A stretch of DNA of 46,930 bases from Cercozoa sp. M6MM (GCA_040357565.1 JBDODJ010000084.1), one strand, 5' to 3'; positions 22,485 through 33,028 are shown, numbered from the stretch's first letter. Numbers and translations are program-made. The notes: a model not told the origin generated them from the letters alone.

Positions 22485-22493
22485 GCGGATGGG
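22485..22493. repeat. Target-site duplication, left copy (GCGGATGGG)
   Basis: The 9-bp sequence GCGGATGGG sits immediately left of the left inverted repeat. The identical 9 bp lies immediately right of the right repeat at 23828-23836. It marks the insertion of the element between them. Confidence 0.9.
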
Positions 22494-22597
22494 GGGTTCT
22501 GGGGCGTTGAAGCCCACTTTTAAATACGCGTGCTAACTATCATCAGTGCATGAGCATATAAGATGGAAGTTCCGCTAATCCCGTAAACTCGAAGAAA
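22494..22597 (+). repeat. Left terminal inverted repeat (104 bp)
   Basis: Two blocks, 22494-22564 (71 bp) and 22565-22597 (33 bp), are the exact reverse complement of the two blocks in the right repeat. Confidence 0.95.
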
Positions 22598-22741
22598 TCG
22601 GCTTCACAAAATCGGGCAATTGAGCGCCGACCCACGAAATATAAAACGACTGTCCGCGTCTTTTTCGTATGTTAGCATGAGCATAGTGTTGTTATTTTGC
22701 AAGTGTAGAGTGTAAGCACACGAGTGAACACGATAAAAACC

Positions 22742-23582
22742 ATGCCTGGAGTTCTGTCGAAACTGGTGACAATCAAAACGGAGATTGAGTTCATTGAGAC
22801 GTACTGCTCTGATAAGGCGTCCTTGCTGCCCGATGTAGTGGATTTTTTCTCTTGTGGAGGCCACCCGGTGTGCCCGAAACACCGTACGAAGTACAACAAG
22901 AAGGCAAAGCGCTTCGCCAAGTACATGCCGAGCAAGAAGGCAATCTGTTGCACGCATCCCGACTGCAGCAAAGAATTCACGCAAAGAATTCACGCTCTCC
23001 AGTGTTGTCATGCAGACTGGGAGCACTTTGAAATGCGGTAAGCGCACCAGTGTGCAGTAGCTCCCTTCAGTTGAGCTGTGTACAGATATCTTCAAGCCAT
23101 TTCCAAAGATTGGACCGTACAAAGTGCTGCTCGCTGCCACTACGAGACTACGGTCACTGCGCCTTTCCTTCCAGGCAAGCCTTCGAGCTGCACGAGGACG
23201 ACCAGCAGTTCGTCGACACACGCGTCCAATTGCGTGCTGAGGCAGCTGCCAAGGCAGATGACGTGTGAGAGCGAGAGCGCCCTGGGAGAACTCCAGGACA
23301 ACGCAGAGGTACGTTGTGCACTCCTGTCAGGACCGCTCTCAACACCACACTTACATGTGCACATAACAGGACCTGTACGAGCTCCTGACCCGCGAAGACG
23401 CACTACGACAGCACGAGAACACTGCAGAAGTGGCAGATCAAGTTGACCCGGACTACGAGAGCCAAAACATGGCTCCCGGGACGCCAAGTGAGACCAGCGA
23501 ACCTCCCACCAAAAGACACGCCGTGCCGCTGCCAGCAAAGCAAAGACAGAGCTACTACGCCAAAGCCAGGGTGCTCTATTGA
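22742..23582 (+). CDS. Transposon-borne Cys/His-rich protein (three exons)
   Basis: Exon 1 (22742-23038) encodes MPGVLSKLVTIKTEIEF and a Cys/His cluster: DFFSCGGHPVCPKHRTKY, then KAICCTHPDCSKEFTQR and HALQCCHADWEHFEM. This resembles a zinc-binding DNA-binding module but fits no family I know. Exon 2 (from about 23087) continues RYLQAISKDWTVQSAARC and HYETTVTAPFLPG, ending ALGELQDNAE. Exon 3 (from 23371) gives DLYELLTREDALRQHENT, TSEPPTKRHAVPLPAKQR and a stop at 23582. Introns start GTAAGC and GTACGT and keep phase, giving about 245 residues. Within exon 2 another frame (AFELHEDDQQFVDTRVQLR) is equally protein-like, so an alternative splice is possible. Either the element's own gene or a captured host gene. 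Confidence 0.6.
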
Positions 23583-23703
23583 TGTCAGCACTGCAGCGCA
23601 ACTTTCGTTACAACGAAACAGGCAGCAGAGATCGTCATTATCAAAGCGCGGTGATGCGAATCCGGCGCTCCAACGCAACAAAATAAGAGGATTGTATCAC
23701 AAT

Positions 23704-23827
23704 TTTCTTCGAGTTTACGGGATTAGCGGAACTTCCACGCACTCAGTTATGCACTAATCTTATATGCTCATGCACTGATGATAGTTAGCACGCGTATTTA
23801 AAAGTGGGCTTCAACGCCCCAGAACCC
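23704..23827 (-). repeat. Right terminal inverted repeat (124 bp)
   Basis: The blocks 23757-23827 and 23704-23736 match the left repeat in reverse complement. They are separated by 20 bp (23737-23756) absent from the left copy. That extra piece includes TTATGCACTA, close to nearby TIR sequence, so it may be a small local duplication. Confidence 0.95.
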
Positions 23828-23836
23828 GCGGATGGG
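23828..23836. repeat. Target-site duplication, right copy (GCGGATGGG)
   Basis: Identical to 22485-22493 and directly abutting the right inverted repeat. Confidence 0.9.
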
Positions 23837-23929
23837 CTCGATCGACTTAAATTGCATTTGCATAGAAATCAAGTGACGCACGTGCACGACTTCGCGTCGT
23901 CATTAGTACGTTCTCGTCTAAACCGCGCC

Positions 23930-25748
23930 TCAGAAATGCAAGACCTCGACAGCGTAGTCTGGCCGTGCCTTTTGCCGGTGCTCTTGTCGGTGAATTTGTT
24001 GTAGTCGCAGAATGTGGTCGACAGAGCCCGCGAGGTCGGCAGCTTGCATGGCATCGTTCTGCCAAGCGACAGCAAAGTAACACCGTGAAAACACACTGAC
24101 AGTAGAGAGTACCCGAAGTCTATCGAGCAAGGGCGGCAGTTTCCTGAGCACCTGGCGCAGCGAGGAGGGCGCCGTGGCCACGTCGATGAGTCGCGCGTCA
24201 AGTGCCGCCGACGTCCACCGCAGCGCAGCGCGCAAAGCCTTCTCTCGCGTCACCTCGAGGTCCGACAGCATGGCTGAGTCGTCGCTCATCTCGTCGTCGT
24301 TGACGGTGTCACTCGTGACGAGTCGCATCACGTGCTGCAGCATGCGCAGCACGAGCCGCAGCACCTGCTCGGCCTGCGCCGACGGCAGCGCTCGCAGCAC
24401 TCGCAGCGCCGCTCGCGAGTGGAACCGGCAGTCCAGCATAACCTTAAGCAGCTCCTGGTCCACTGCGGCCTCGTCCTGGCTGTCGTCCTCGTTGACGTCC
24501 TGCTCCTGGTTCAGCACGAGTGCCACCACGAGAGCAACGGCGGCACTGTCGGTGACCACGTGCGCACACAGCAGCTCGAGCACCAGCGCGCGATCGTGCC
24601 GCACGAGCAGCTGAGCGTCCGGCAGCGTGAACACGACGTCGTCCAGCAGCGGTCGCACCGGGAACTGCATCACTCGCCGCAGCGTCTCCGTGTGTCCCTG
24701 CACGGCCGCCAGTGCCGCGAGTTGTCGCGCCTGCTGCGGAGTCAGCTCGTTCAGCGGCGTCTCCGACTGCAGCAGCGACGCACACAGCGGCACCAGCTCG
24801 TGCTCCTCGCACAGCGCGAGTGCCTCCAACACACGTCCGGGCGATGCGGTTGCCCGAGCACTCTTCAGTGCCTTGCTTACAGCGTCGCGCTTGCTGCGCA
24901 GCTGCACCAAGCGACTCGCATCGTCGCGTGCCTGCTGCAGCACTGCTGCCTGCGCAAAGAGCAAGGGAGAAATGAGACAAAGTGTGCCTGCGGAAGGGAC
25001 CAGAGAGCTACCGAAGCCGACGAGGACAGGTGCGCAGCCGTCAGTCGCACCTGCAACACGCCCGAGTCGCACACTACTGCCACCGAGCCGCGTGCCGGCA
25101 GCGACACCAACTGCTGCACGCGCGCACTCGAGTGCAGCGGGATCGCATAGTGCACACGCAGTGCCACATTGTGCACGTACAGCACGGCCTTGGCCTTGGC
25201 CTTGCCTTTGCCTTTGCCCTTGCTGGCGGTGGTACTGGCACGCAGCAGCACGCCACTGTCGCCTCCGAACGAACTGGCGAATGCGAGCGCAGCCTGCGAG
25301 TCCAGCGGGAAAGCCTCGGCGCCCAATGGCACCAGCGAAAGCGGGACGACGGTGCCGTTGGCGAGGCGCGCACGCGTGTCACGCGCGCGACTGGCGACGC
25401 TGAAGACGCGCGTTTCCAACGCCTTGTCCCGGCGCAGCAGCAAGGCAAAGTACTCGCCCGAGGCGTCAACGACGACCTGTGCAACGTCTCTGGCACTCAC
25501 GTGCATCTCGCTCAGCGAGAACGAGCGCAGCGGCGACACGGCCTGCTTCTGCGACAGCGCCAAGCGCGAGAGCCAGAACACCTCGAGCGACACGGCCGTG
25601 CACACCAGCAGCACGGCCTGCGAGGACTCGCCAGGCGTACCGACGTCCTGTACGACACTTGCGACGGCGCCAGACTCACCCTGACACTTGCCCAGACGCG
25701 TCAGGCCAGTGTCCTTGGCATCGAGGATCACGGTACTTCCTTCGCACA

Positions 25749-25800
<52 letters not shown>

Positions 25801-26521
25801 AGGAAAGGGGAGCAACATATAGTATCCTTCCTCGACACAAAGCACACGTGCAATCGACTGGTGGCACTCAGAAACAAATGCCAAAGTGTGTCACGCAATT
25901 CACACAGTGCGACTGCAGTGCCGTCCTTCCTTTTTACAAAAGAAAGAACGGCACGTACACAGTCGACACTTCTCGCTCATGTGATCGGATTACTAGATTG
26001 TTTGATCATCACCGTGCCACCAGTCCAAGTGCAGAAAGTGCAAACTCAAACCCATCAAAAGCATCGCATACCATCGACCAAAACCACCACGAGTGCCTGC
26101 AACGCCTCGCTCGCATGCATAAACTGCACTCGTTTGCGGAGGTGCACGGCATGCCGCACGTCCAGTTCGCCCTCAGCCTGCACGCGTGTCACCGAGCTGT
26201 CATCGAGCAGCACAAAGCGCTCAGACGCAACCTGCTTAGACAGTTCATGCATGGCATGCTGGCACCATGGGACTCCACAAGTTACCTGACATGCGCCTGA
26301 CACTTTGGCACCAGATACTCGTGCGAGTTCCCGCGTCTCCGATGCCTTCAAATGCGTGAAGGTAAACAAAAGGTGCCAAGAGCAAGCTGGGATACATGGC
26401 TTACGGTGTACTCGCGAAGGCCAAAGTCCCTGTGTGCCACGACGAAGCCATCATCGCTCGCGAAGCAGCCTGAGATCCCATGCGGCTCACTGGGATAACT
26501 CGTTACTGTCGTCACTGTCAT
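23930..26521 (-). CDS. NOL11/UTP8-like nucleolar protein (SSU processome)
   Basis: NOL11 is a t-UTP subcomplex protein needed for rDNA transcription and pre-18S processing. Start ATG 26521: MTVTTVTSYPSEPHGISG, then FVVAHRDFGLREYT. Exons continue ASETRELARVSGAK, then ERFVLLDDSSVTRVQAEGEL, then a large exon GSTVILDAKDTGLTRLGK to VLQVRLTAAHLSSSAS (about 25730-25020). These are beta-rich with a propeller character and include a KGKGKGKAKAKA linker. After a GTAGCT intron, AAVLQQARDDASRLVQLR begins a long helical half (LEALALCEEHELVPLCASLL, DDEMSDDSAMLSDL). The last exon has NDAMQAADLAGSVDHILRL and ends KARPDYAVEVLHF at 23930. Human NOL11 ends RGLYSIEVLELF, a close match, and the overall order (propeller, helical, that tail) agrees. 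The identification is by recall and not by search. Confidence 0.7.
25750..25797 (-). repeat. (AC)n microsatellite in NOL11-like intron
   Basis: A perfect AC run on the plus strand, TG on the gene's sense strand, placed just upstream of the acceptor of the large exon. Confidence 0.9.
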
Positions 26522-27023
26522 CGCAGGGGAAGCCACACGGCGCGCCACACTGCCTTCTCACTTGCCGCGGAGCAGAGAGGTGCCACACAAAATAAATCAA
26601 GGAGCCCAAATATCCGTCCAAACGTACTGTTTCCGAACGCAGCTTTTCCTCATTTTTTGCTTTCTCATTTTTGTCCGAATGAAACGGCTACGACACAGTA
26701 AAATACGCTATAATCGACGCTGATACACCTACAATCGCGGTATTGTTGCTGTAGAAAGCAGTCAAGTGCAAGTTTCTGGTGCTTTTGCCCGACCAACCGA
26801 GCCAGATTCTCAGCTTTCCTTGGGAAAAATAATCTTCATTCAGAGCACTGGGCGTCTGGGCGCAGGCATCTGACAGATACAGGATACAGGGAGCTTATGT
26901 GGCCGTTTAGCGGAGCTCAAAGGTACGGTCCCACATTGATTGCTGAGATGACCACAACGCCGCCTTTTTTTCTGTTTCGAGTTTTTTTCGTTCATTCGCT
27001 GTGCGTGCAGCCGACGCGGATCA
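26522..27023. promoter_or_regulatory. Divergent upstream region, NOL11-like (-) / Yippee-like (+)
   Basis: A 502-bp AT-rich spacer between two divergent starts. A pyrimidine-rich tract and GTGCGTGCAG shortly before the Yippee-like ATG look like a splice acceptor, so a 5' UTR intron is possible. No named element was found. Confidence 0.4.
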
Positions 27024-28119
27024 ATGACCTCGGCATCTTCTGCGGCCTCCAGTAGCAGCGAAGTAGGCGATGCCTTCTACACCGACAGCGACTCTGAGAA
27101 CATGGGAATGGCCACAGGCACCGCCTCAGAAACCGTACGGCCTGTTTTGGTCCTTTTTAAATTCATACTGTATGCATGATTCGTGTTCTTACAGGACGAC
27201 ACCGACACTGAGGGCTACTGTCTCGTTGACCTTCCTGGCATGATAGCGAATGCGCCGACTTTGAAACCGCCATCAAGGTACTTAACGTTTGTAAACCTCC
27301 CATGTGTGTTTCGAAACAGTTCGATTACCTCTGACGTGTGTTGCAGCAGGAGTATGTTGCTGTCACCAGGCGAGCAGACTCACTTGCGAAAAGAGCTGCT
27401 GCGACTGGAGCAGCGCGAGCGCGAGTTGACGCGCGAGAATCTCACGTTGCGCACCGAGAACGAGCAGCTGCGACTCACGATGCGCGACTGGGTCGAGTTG
27501 CACGGCCCGCACATGGCCGAGCAAGAGGACGGCGACGTCGATGTCGACGACGAGAATGCCGACGCTGCCGCCGAGGCAGAAGATGAGCACGACGAGGATG
27601 AGGACGATATCGGCAGCGACGACGGCTTCGTGCGGCACTTTGTGTGCAGCTCGCGGCAGTGTCGCGGCGAGCCGCTTTTCACGCGCAACGATGCGCTCGG
27701 TCGGCACCGCGCCAAGCAGTCGCTGTGCCGCGTCGTGCGAGGCGAGAGCGTCAACCGCGACTGTCTCAGCGAGTCGCCTGCCCGCACGCGTCAGTGGTCA
27801 TCGGGTCTCTTCGCGGTCAAACCTGTCTCGTGCCGCACCTGTCTCAAGTCGCTCGGCTGGGAAGTCGTCAAAACCTTCCACCAGGTGCGTTTCCTTTTGC
27901 CGTCACTGTCACTTCCGTCGAATCTGTCTTCACTCAGACGCGTTCCCTGTGTTCTCCTTTGGGCAGAGAAACGCGAAGTTTGATGGACGTTTCTTCTTCA
28001 AGCTGGACGAGATCGTCGAGGTCCGGAGGAGCAGAAAAACCAGTCGCACGCTTCGCTTCACAAACACTCTGCTGCAAGATGAGAGCATGAAGATCGTCGC
28101 GGCAGATCCTCTTGCTTAG
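27024..28119 (+). CDS. Yippee/Mis18-fold zinc protein with coiled-coil N-terminus
   Basis: Four exons. Exon 1 (27024-27132 or so) starts MTSASSAASSSSEVGD, a Ser-rich stretch. Exon 2 reads DDTDTEGYCLVDLPGM. Exon 3 opens SMLLSPGEQTHLRKELL with a clear coiled coil (RLEQRERELTRENLTLR), then an acidic run (EDEHDEDEDD) and the zinc domain: first pair in FVCSSRQCRGEPLF, then SSGLFAVKPVSCRTCLKSL with GWEVVK. Exon 4 gives RNAKFDGRFFFKLDEIVEV and a basic tail ending VAADPLA, TAG 28117-28119. The pattern C-x4-C, a long spacer, SGLFAV-x3-CxxC-x4-GW, then GRFFF fits the Yippee fold, which binds one zinc; typical Yippee proteins are about 120 residues with C-x2-C in both pairs. The role here is unknown; chromatin or ubiquitin-related roles are known for the fold. 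Confidence 0.72.
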
Positions 28120-29143
28120 GGCGGAGTTGATCACGATCACGATCACGTCTGAACATAGATAATCGAGTGCTCGTACGGTAGTAGCAGTCGCGTCGCTTCC
28201 GTTCATCTTCAGTTGGACTGTGTCATTGCAAACCCTTATGTAAAATAAGAAAATAGTGCCATAGCAGCAGCACAGCAACGGAACTGCACCTGATTAAGCG
28301 ACTAGCCGGCCATAGTCCTCTTGAATGTCAGAACATCTATGGCTGTGGCGAGGTGTTCTGCGCAGAATGGTTACTGGAGCCTGGTTACCATTGATCCAAC
28401 GGGGCAGACATGCGCGTTCGCCAGGTTCATTTCTTGTATGGCAAGAACATCGCACACATCGCGATGGCCGCTATGTGCCACTGACGACTCAAACTGGGAG
28501 CTGAATTGCGGTCAGTAAAAACTTATAAGTTTAGTTGCAAGACACTGATGAAGCCCTGATGTAAACTTAAGTTTACAGCTTCCGCAGTTTTAGCACGAAA
28601 CTGTCTCACGGTGTTTGCTGGGCGCATACACCACGTCCCAAACCTTCACCCGGCTACCTGCCGCCGGTCGGCCAGTGCCTTCTGCCACGGTACCTGGGCG
28701 GCAAGTTGCCTCGCTGGATCCTTGTGCAGCTTGTTAGCAAGCTGTATTGTATAGGTGAAGTACCACGGACGTACAGGCGCTCGTTGGTGATGCTTCTTCT
28801 GACGAGTGTTTGTCACAAAGTTGCCATGTGCCCACACCAACAAAATTATTTACTCACGTCTGAGCCGGCGCTCCGCTCTGGGGGATTTGAAGAACTCGCG
28901 GCACCTCTCTACCGTCGGTGTGAGACAGTTTCGTCTTGGGAACACGGAGGCGTGACGCGGTTTGGTGTTGAAACTTCTAGTTTCTAAGTTTACAGAGCTC
29001 CGTGCATCACTGTTTCTGTGCAAAGACTGGGGCACCAAAAATGAGCCCCGGAACGCGCGATTTCCCAACGCAACCCTTTTTCAGTCACTGGCAGAAACTC
29101 TGTTTTTGCACGAACAGAGCCTAGAACACACCGACGAGGTACA
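28120..29143. other. 1-kb intergenic upstream of histone H1
   Basis: No gene supported. It contains two perfect palindromes, AAACTTATAAGTTT (28519-28532) and GTAAACTTAAGTTTAC (28561-28576), 28 bp apart. The H1 promoter should lie in the right part, but no histone-specific element was recognised. Confidence 0.4.
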
Positions 29144-29831
29144 ATGGCAGTCGCAAAGAAGCAGACCTCGGTCCCTAAGTAAGGTCTCGTTTTCAGTCGT
29201 TGGGCCGTTTTGTGTGGGGGTTTTTAGTTTTGTTTCCTTTCCTGGAGCAGGTACATCGACATGGTCGTGATGGCCATCAAGGACGCGCGTGACTTTACGC
29301 GCGGTGCCTCGCGAGCTAAAATCGCCTCGTGGATCAAGACGAACTATCCCAAGTGCGACAATGCTGCGTTCAACGCCGCACTTCGAAACGCGCTTAGCAA
29401 GGTGCGTCTGTAAATCTGTTATTGCATATCATGATATTGCATATCATGATAACATGCTTCATAGGGTCTGGAGACTGGCGTGCTTGCACAAGGTGAGACC
29501 CCGCGGCGCTTCAAGCACGTGCCGGCCGCTTTGAAGGAAGCCGAGAAAAAGAAGAAGATGGTTGCGAAGAAGGCAGTAAAGAAGGAGGCAGCTAAAAAGA
29601 CACCGAAAAAGAAGACGCCGGCCAAGAAAGCAGCCAAAACGGGCAAAAAAACGGCCAAGAAGGTAACCAAAAAGCCTGCCAAAAAGGGTAAAAACCCCGC
29701 CAAGAAGGCGGCCAAGAAACCCACCAAGAAGGCAGCCAAGAAAGCAACCAAGAAGGTGAGAACACTTCGTCGTTTTTCGGTCTTGCTCGTATGAAGTACG
29801 TTATCAGTCTTATGGGCAGGCGAGCAAGTAA
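29144..29831 (+). CDS. Linker histone H1
   Basis: Binds linker DNA and compacts chromatin. Exon 1 (29144-29178 or so) reads MAVAKKQTSVPK. Exon 2 begins YIDMVVMAIKDARDF and carries the winged-helix H15 domain: TRGASRAKIASWIKTNYP, CDNAAFNAALRNALSKG, and after an intron LETGVLAQGETPRRFKHV. A long C-terminal tail of KKAAKK-like units follows (PAKKAAKTGKKTAKKV), typical of H1. The last intron (GTGAGA) leaves a tiny final exon A-S-K, TAA 29829-29831. Without that splice the frame would run about 14 codons further. The total is about 180 residues. The first intron after the H15 start contains a 15-bp direct repeat (TTGCATATCATGATA twice). Confidence 0.92.
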
Positions 29832-30258
29832 AAACGGAAGGCGCCGTCCCTTACTTGGCAAACCAAACTTCGCTTCCAGGAACCATAGCTCCGAGTCGCG
29901 TCACCGTCACAAGTGATAAATTTCACATTCAGAACTGAAACATGTCCATCCAGTCAGTGCAGTACTAGCGCACTACGGTAGTTCCGTCACGCACGCGGAC
30001 AAGAAATGGCAACTGTCCTCACCGCTCAGCTGTCACTGAAAGGCCCCGCCCAGGCTGTTGCGTTGAGCAGTGACGGAAGTTTAGATTCAAGTTAATTTGA
30101 TCGCAGCTACACGTATCCGAACCCAGCGTAGGAAGAAACGAAAACTCTTGTAACAATGGATCACGGCATGACAACTCGACTTTTGATTTGCGCGAAATAA
30201 ATGGCTCCGCGGCGACTTCCGTCAGTTGAAACAACTAAAGACAGTGAAGCGGACGTGA
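29832..30258. other. Intergenic between convergent genes
   Basis: It holds the H1 3' UTR and the 3' end of the minus-strand membrane protein. No stem-loop followed by the purine element typical of replication-dependent histone mRNAs was seen after the H1 stop. Nothing else supported. Confidence 0.4.
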
Positions 30259-32500
30259 CTAAAATTGGAGTCGCCTTGCAGCGCGCAGCGGGGTTTTGGT
30301 CGGCGCAGCTCTGCGCCTGCGAAAGATAAATTTTAAATTTCACACACAAGCATGTAGACAGGGCACAAACTGATCATGACAGTTTGTGAAGAGAACGATG
30401 CCATATACCTTCGCACAGAGGGATGTGACGGCACGGAACTATCGTGCTCGGTGCTGCTCCGACTGGGACTGCTGAGTGAATACTGGACGGACAGGTCGCT
30501 GGAAACAGGACTGTGATTGTGATTGCTGCTGCTGGCACCGAGATGTGGACTGCGCGAGTGCGAGCGTGACTCGTTGTTGCTCGCATTGCTGCTGTTGCTC
30601 ACGGACGAGCGACTCCGATGACGCATGGGCGAAGTCCGGGCTGGCGTCGGCGCGTTACTCAGTCGCCGTCGCTGTCGCTGTGCCATCGCGTGTGCCTGTT
30701 GCACTCGATATAACACCAGACAAACGACCGCACACATGCAAAGATACCTGTCTCCTGACACGACGCGCCTCGCTACTCGTCAGAAAGAAGCGCACAGCAT
30801 CGACCACTCTGTGACAAACAAGTGTCCTATCTTTCAACAAAACAGATAGATCACACTTACTTCTTTGAGTTGCCGATGAGGATACGCCGAATCTTGGCTA
30901 ATCGCTCGCGGTGCACTTCGAAACTGAACGTGCTCCAGACAAAGGAACTCAGCATCTTCCACATCTGCAGCTGCGTGAATATCCTCAGCGGCGCCAGCAC
31001 TGCGGTCAAGCCAAGTTGTACATCCGCCGTGTCGCACACGCCATTTAGGACCAACATACATGCAGTGATGATGACAAAGAGAAGATGCAGCAGCAGTTGC
31101 AACGGCCGTAACAGTACTCTGCACGCACACTCGAAAGTGAGTGCAGCGGTCAACATATGCAAAGAAATACAGTAGGCGTACCCGATCCAAGAAAGCAGCA
31201 TCACAAACGGCGTGAACAGTGGCATCAAAGCGCCGCCAATGACACCCGAAACGAGACTCCAGATCTATCGCAAGGCACCACAACATCTCAAAAAAAGGAC
31301 GGACCTAGTGATGTCAGACAACAAGTGTACCGGTCGCAACAGGTTGTTCCATTGGCGTGTTGCCACGTGTAAGAAAGCATCGGCGGTCGAGATGAAGGTG
31401 CCGAGGTAGCGGTTCACTACGTCGAGCAGCGGCCGCAAACGCGCCGCCAGGTCCAGCAGAATGTGGTGAAACAGACTGCACAAAACACACCCACATATCA
31501 ATACCGAAACACAAGCGCAAGATACGGTAGACAGGGTACTCGAAGTGGTGGTAAAGCTGCCAGAGCGCCCATCCCATCGACTGAACGTATATAAGAGCAA
31601 CGTCGCCAACATGCGCGGACAAACAACCACCTTGCACATACCACGACAGTCCAGACGACAGTGAGCCAATCAATGCCTCTGCGGAGTCGATACCAGTACT
31701 GCAATGACAACAAACAAAACGTCAGGATATTTAGTGTCCAGGACTATACTTGCGACATACCAAAGTGGACGGCACGAACTTTGCCCAGCCCGGCAGGCCG
31801 ATTTCGCACTTGGGTGCCGCTTCCAACAACCATTGTGTAAACTGCAGGACGCAAGCCATTCGATACACGGACCCACAAACACACGAAACAATAAAGAGCG
31901 ACAAGGTACAAATGCAGTTTCGGAAGCTGAGTCCGTGGGGAGTTCACACAAAAGCAGAGTTCCCAAGTCCTAGCGCATTTAAGGATATACAACAAAAGAG
32001 AAGTAGTGTCGAAAGGAACGAATGCAATCATACCGAGCACAGAGGGCGGCGCAGTTCTAGCAACAACCGCGTGTGCGGTTGAGCAGCGTCGAGACCGGCA
32101 CCGAGTCCCATCACGCACATATCGATGGCACTCACATTCTTGAGCAAGACGCGAAATTCATGCAACGGCTGCTCCTTGGTCTCGTCCCTGTACTCGAAAA
32201 GCTGCAACAAGAAAGCGTCTTCGCGGTTCAACCCGGGACCATCGTCACGTTGTTGCACAAACAGAATCCTGCCCGCAAAGCAACTTCGGCCGCTCCGGAG
32301 CTGTGGCAAATCGAGCACCCACTCCGTCTCGTCTTCGCTTGAGTCCGACTGAGAGCCGTTCTCCTCTTCATACTCCTCAACCACCGACGGCACAACCTGG
32401 TACGCACACGCTTCTTCGCCTGACTCTGATTCGTTGAACCTCCTTCTTCTGTTGAAGAGAAAGCGATCGATTTATTCTCGTAAACAATCAGTGTCTTGAT
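30259..32500 (-). CDS. Multi-span membrane protein, unrecognised
   Basis: About eight minus-strand exons. The N-terminal soluble part is acidic (VVEEYEEENGSQSDSSEDE) and then folded-looking: RSCFAGRILFVQQRDDG, AFLLQLFEYRDETKE, HEFRVLLKNVSAIDM, HTRLLLELRRPLC. Membrane segments follow: CTLSLFIVSCVCGSVYRM, then IGLPGWAKFVPSTLYWYR, SMGWALWQLYHHFEYPVYRI, a helical LFHHILLDLAARLRPLLDVV, IWSLVSGVIGGALMPLF with TPFVMLLSWI, and LLLHLLFVIITAC. After RIFTQLQMWKMLSSF and RLAKIRRILIGNS comes a basic, Ser-rich tail (RRRLSNAPTPARTSP, SRSSVSNSSNASNNES), ending near 30259. Introns keep phase at most joins. I do not know the family. The start is unresolved; MGNQDTDCLRE near 32500 is a candidate. Confidence 0.62.
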
Positions 32501-32683
32501 TGCCCATCGAAACCATTGTGTTTTCAACGAGCAACAGTTTCACTAAGCGACACGGTGAAGGATACATCTGTACAAGTGGTACCTCACAAAACGCGAAGAC
32601 ATGTCAAAAGTGAAGCAGAATCGCCAAGATCGCTGGCAACGACAAGTCGTTGCGCAGTCGAAATCGATTCCTGCAAAGACAAT

Positions 32684-32872
32684 TTATTTCTTGTCGAGTT
32701 TGCAAACAGCGCCAGCACGCACCGATAGCAGTGTGCCACACGAGCAGTGCAGCCTGAGCTTGCGATCAGGTGAAACGCGTCTCTTATCAACGATCTGCTG
32801 CATCGGCTCGGCAGCGGGGGGTTGGTCCATTGTGACAATGAAGAATCGCTGATCGGCTGACCGCGTGGCCAT
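32684..32872 (-). CDS. Possible 62-aa ORF, unrecognised
   Basis: A single-exon frame from ATG 32872 to TAA 32684, MATRSADQRFFIVTMDQPPA then VDKRRVSPDRKLRLHCSCG and KLDKK. It has good third-position GC and an HCSCG cluster. It sits in the spacer between the divergent membrane protein and peptidase. It may be real, an exon of the membrane-protein gene, or chance. No family is recognised. Confidence 0.3.
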   Translation of the reverse strand: MATRSADQRFFIVTMDQPPAAEPMQQIVDKRRVSPDRKLRLHCSCGTLLSVRAGAVCKLDKK

Positions 32873-33028
32873 GATGTTGTATTGATCCTCACTGGATGGT
32901 GTGTTGAAGGGACAGTAGTCGCTCAGTGAAACGGTCTCACATTCTCCAGGAGTGCGAACAGCGGGCGCATAAACTAAGCAGCCAGCACCAACCCATTGGT
33001 TCGTCACGTTGCACACTGCTGACTAAAA

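Larger units (their letters stand above)
22494..23827 (+). mobile_element. Complete DNA transposon, Mutator-like (MULE) by TIR and TSD
   Basis: A 1,334-bp element bounded by long terminal inverted repeats that start GGGTTCTGGGGCG and by a perfect 9-bp target duplication. Long TIRs (over 100 bp) and 9-bp duplications are the known hallmarks of Mutator-like elements. TIR identity is complete over the shared 104 bp apart from one 20-bp insertion in the right copy, so the insertion is recent. The interior holds one spliced gene on the plus strand (22742-23582). Its product is too short for a MULE transposase and shows no DDE domain I can recognise, so the element is probably non-autonomous, or its enzyme is of an unfamiliar kind. 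It sits between the flippase fragment and the NOL11-like gene without breaking either. Confidence 0.88.

Noticed and set aside
22604-23221. A 205-codon minus-strand frame inside the transposon
   Set aside because: It is antisense to the phase-consistent spliced plus-strand gene and has no recognisable features.
24174-25684. Long Ser/Arg-rich plus-strand frames
   Set aside because: Low-complexity antisense shadows of the GC-rich NOL11-like exons.
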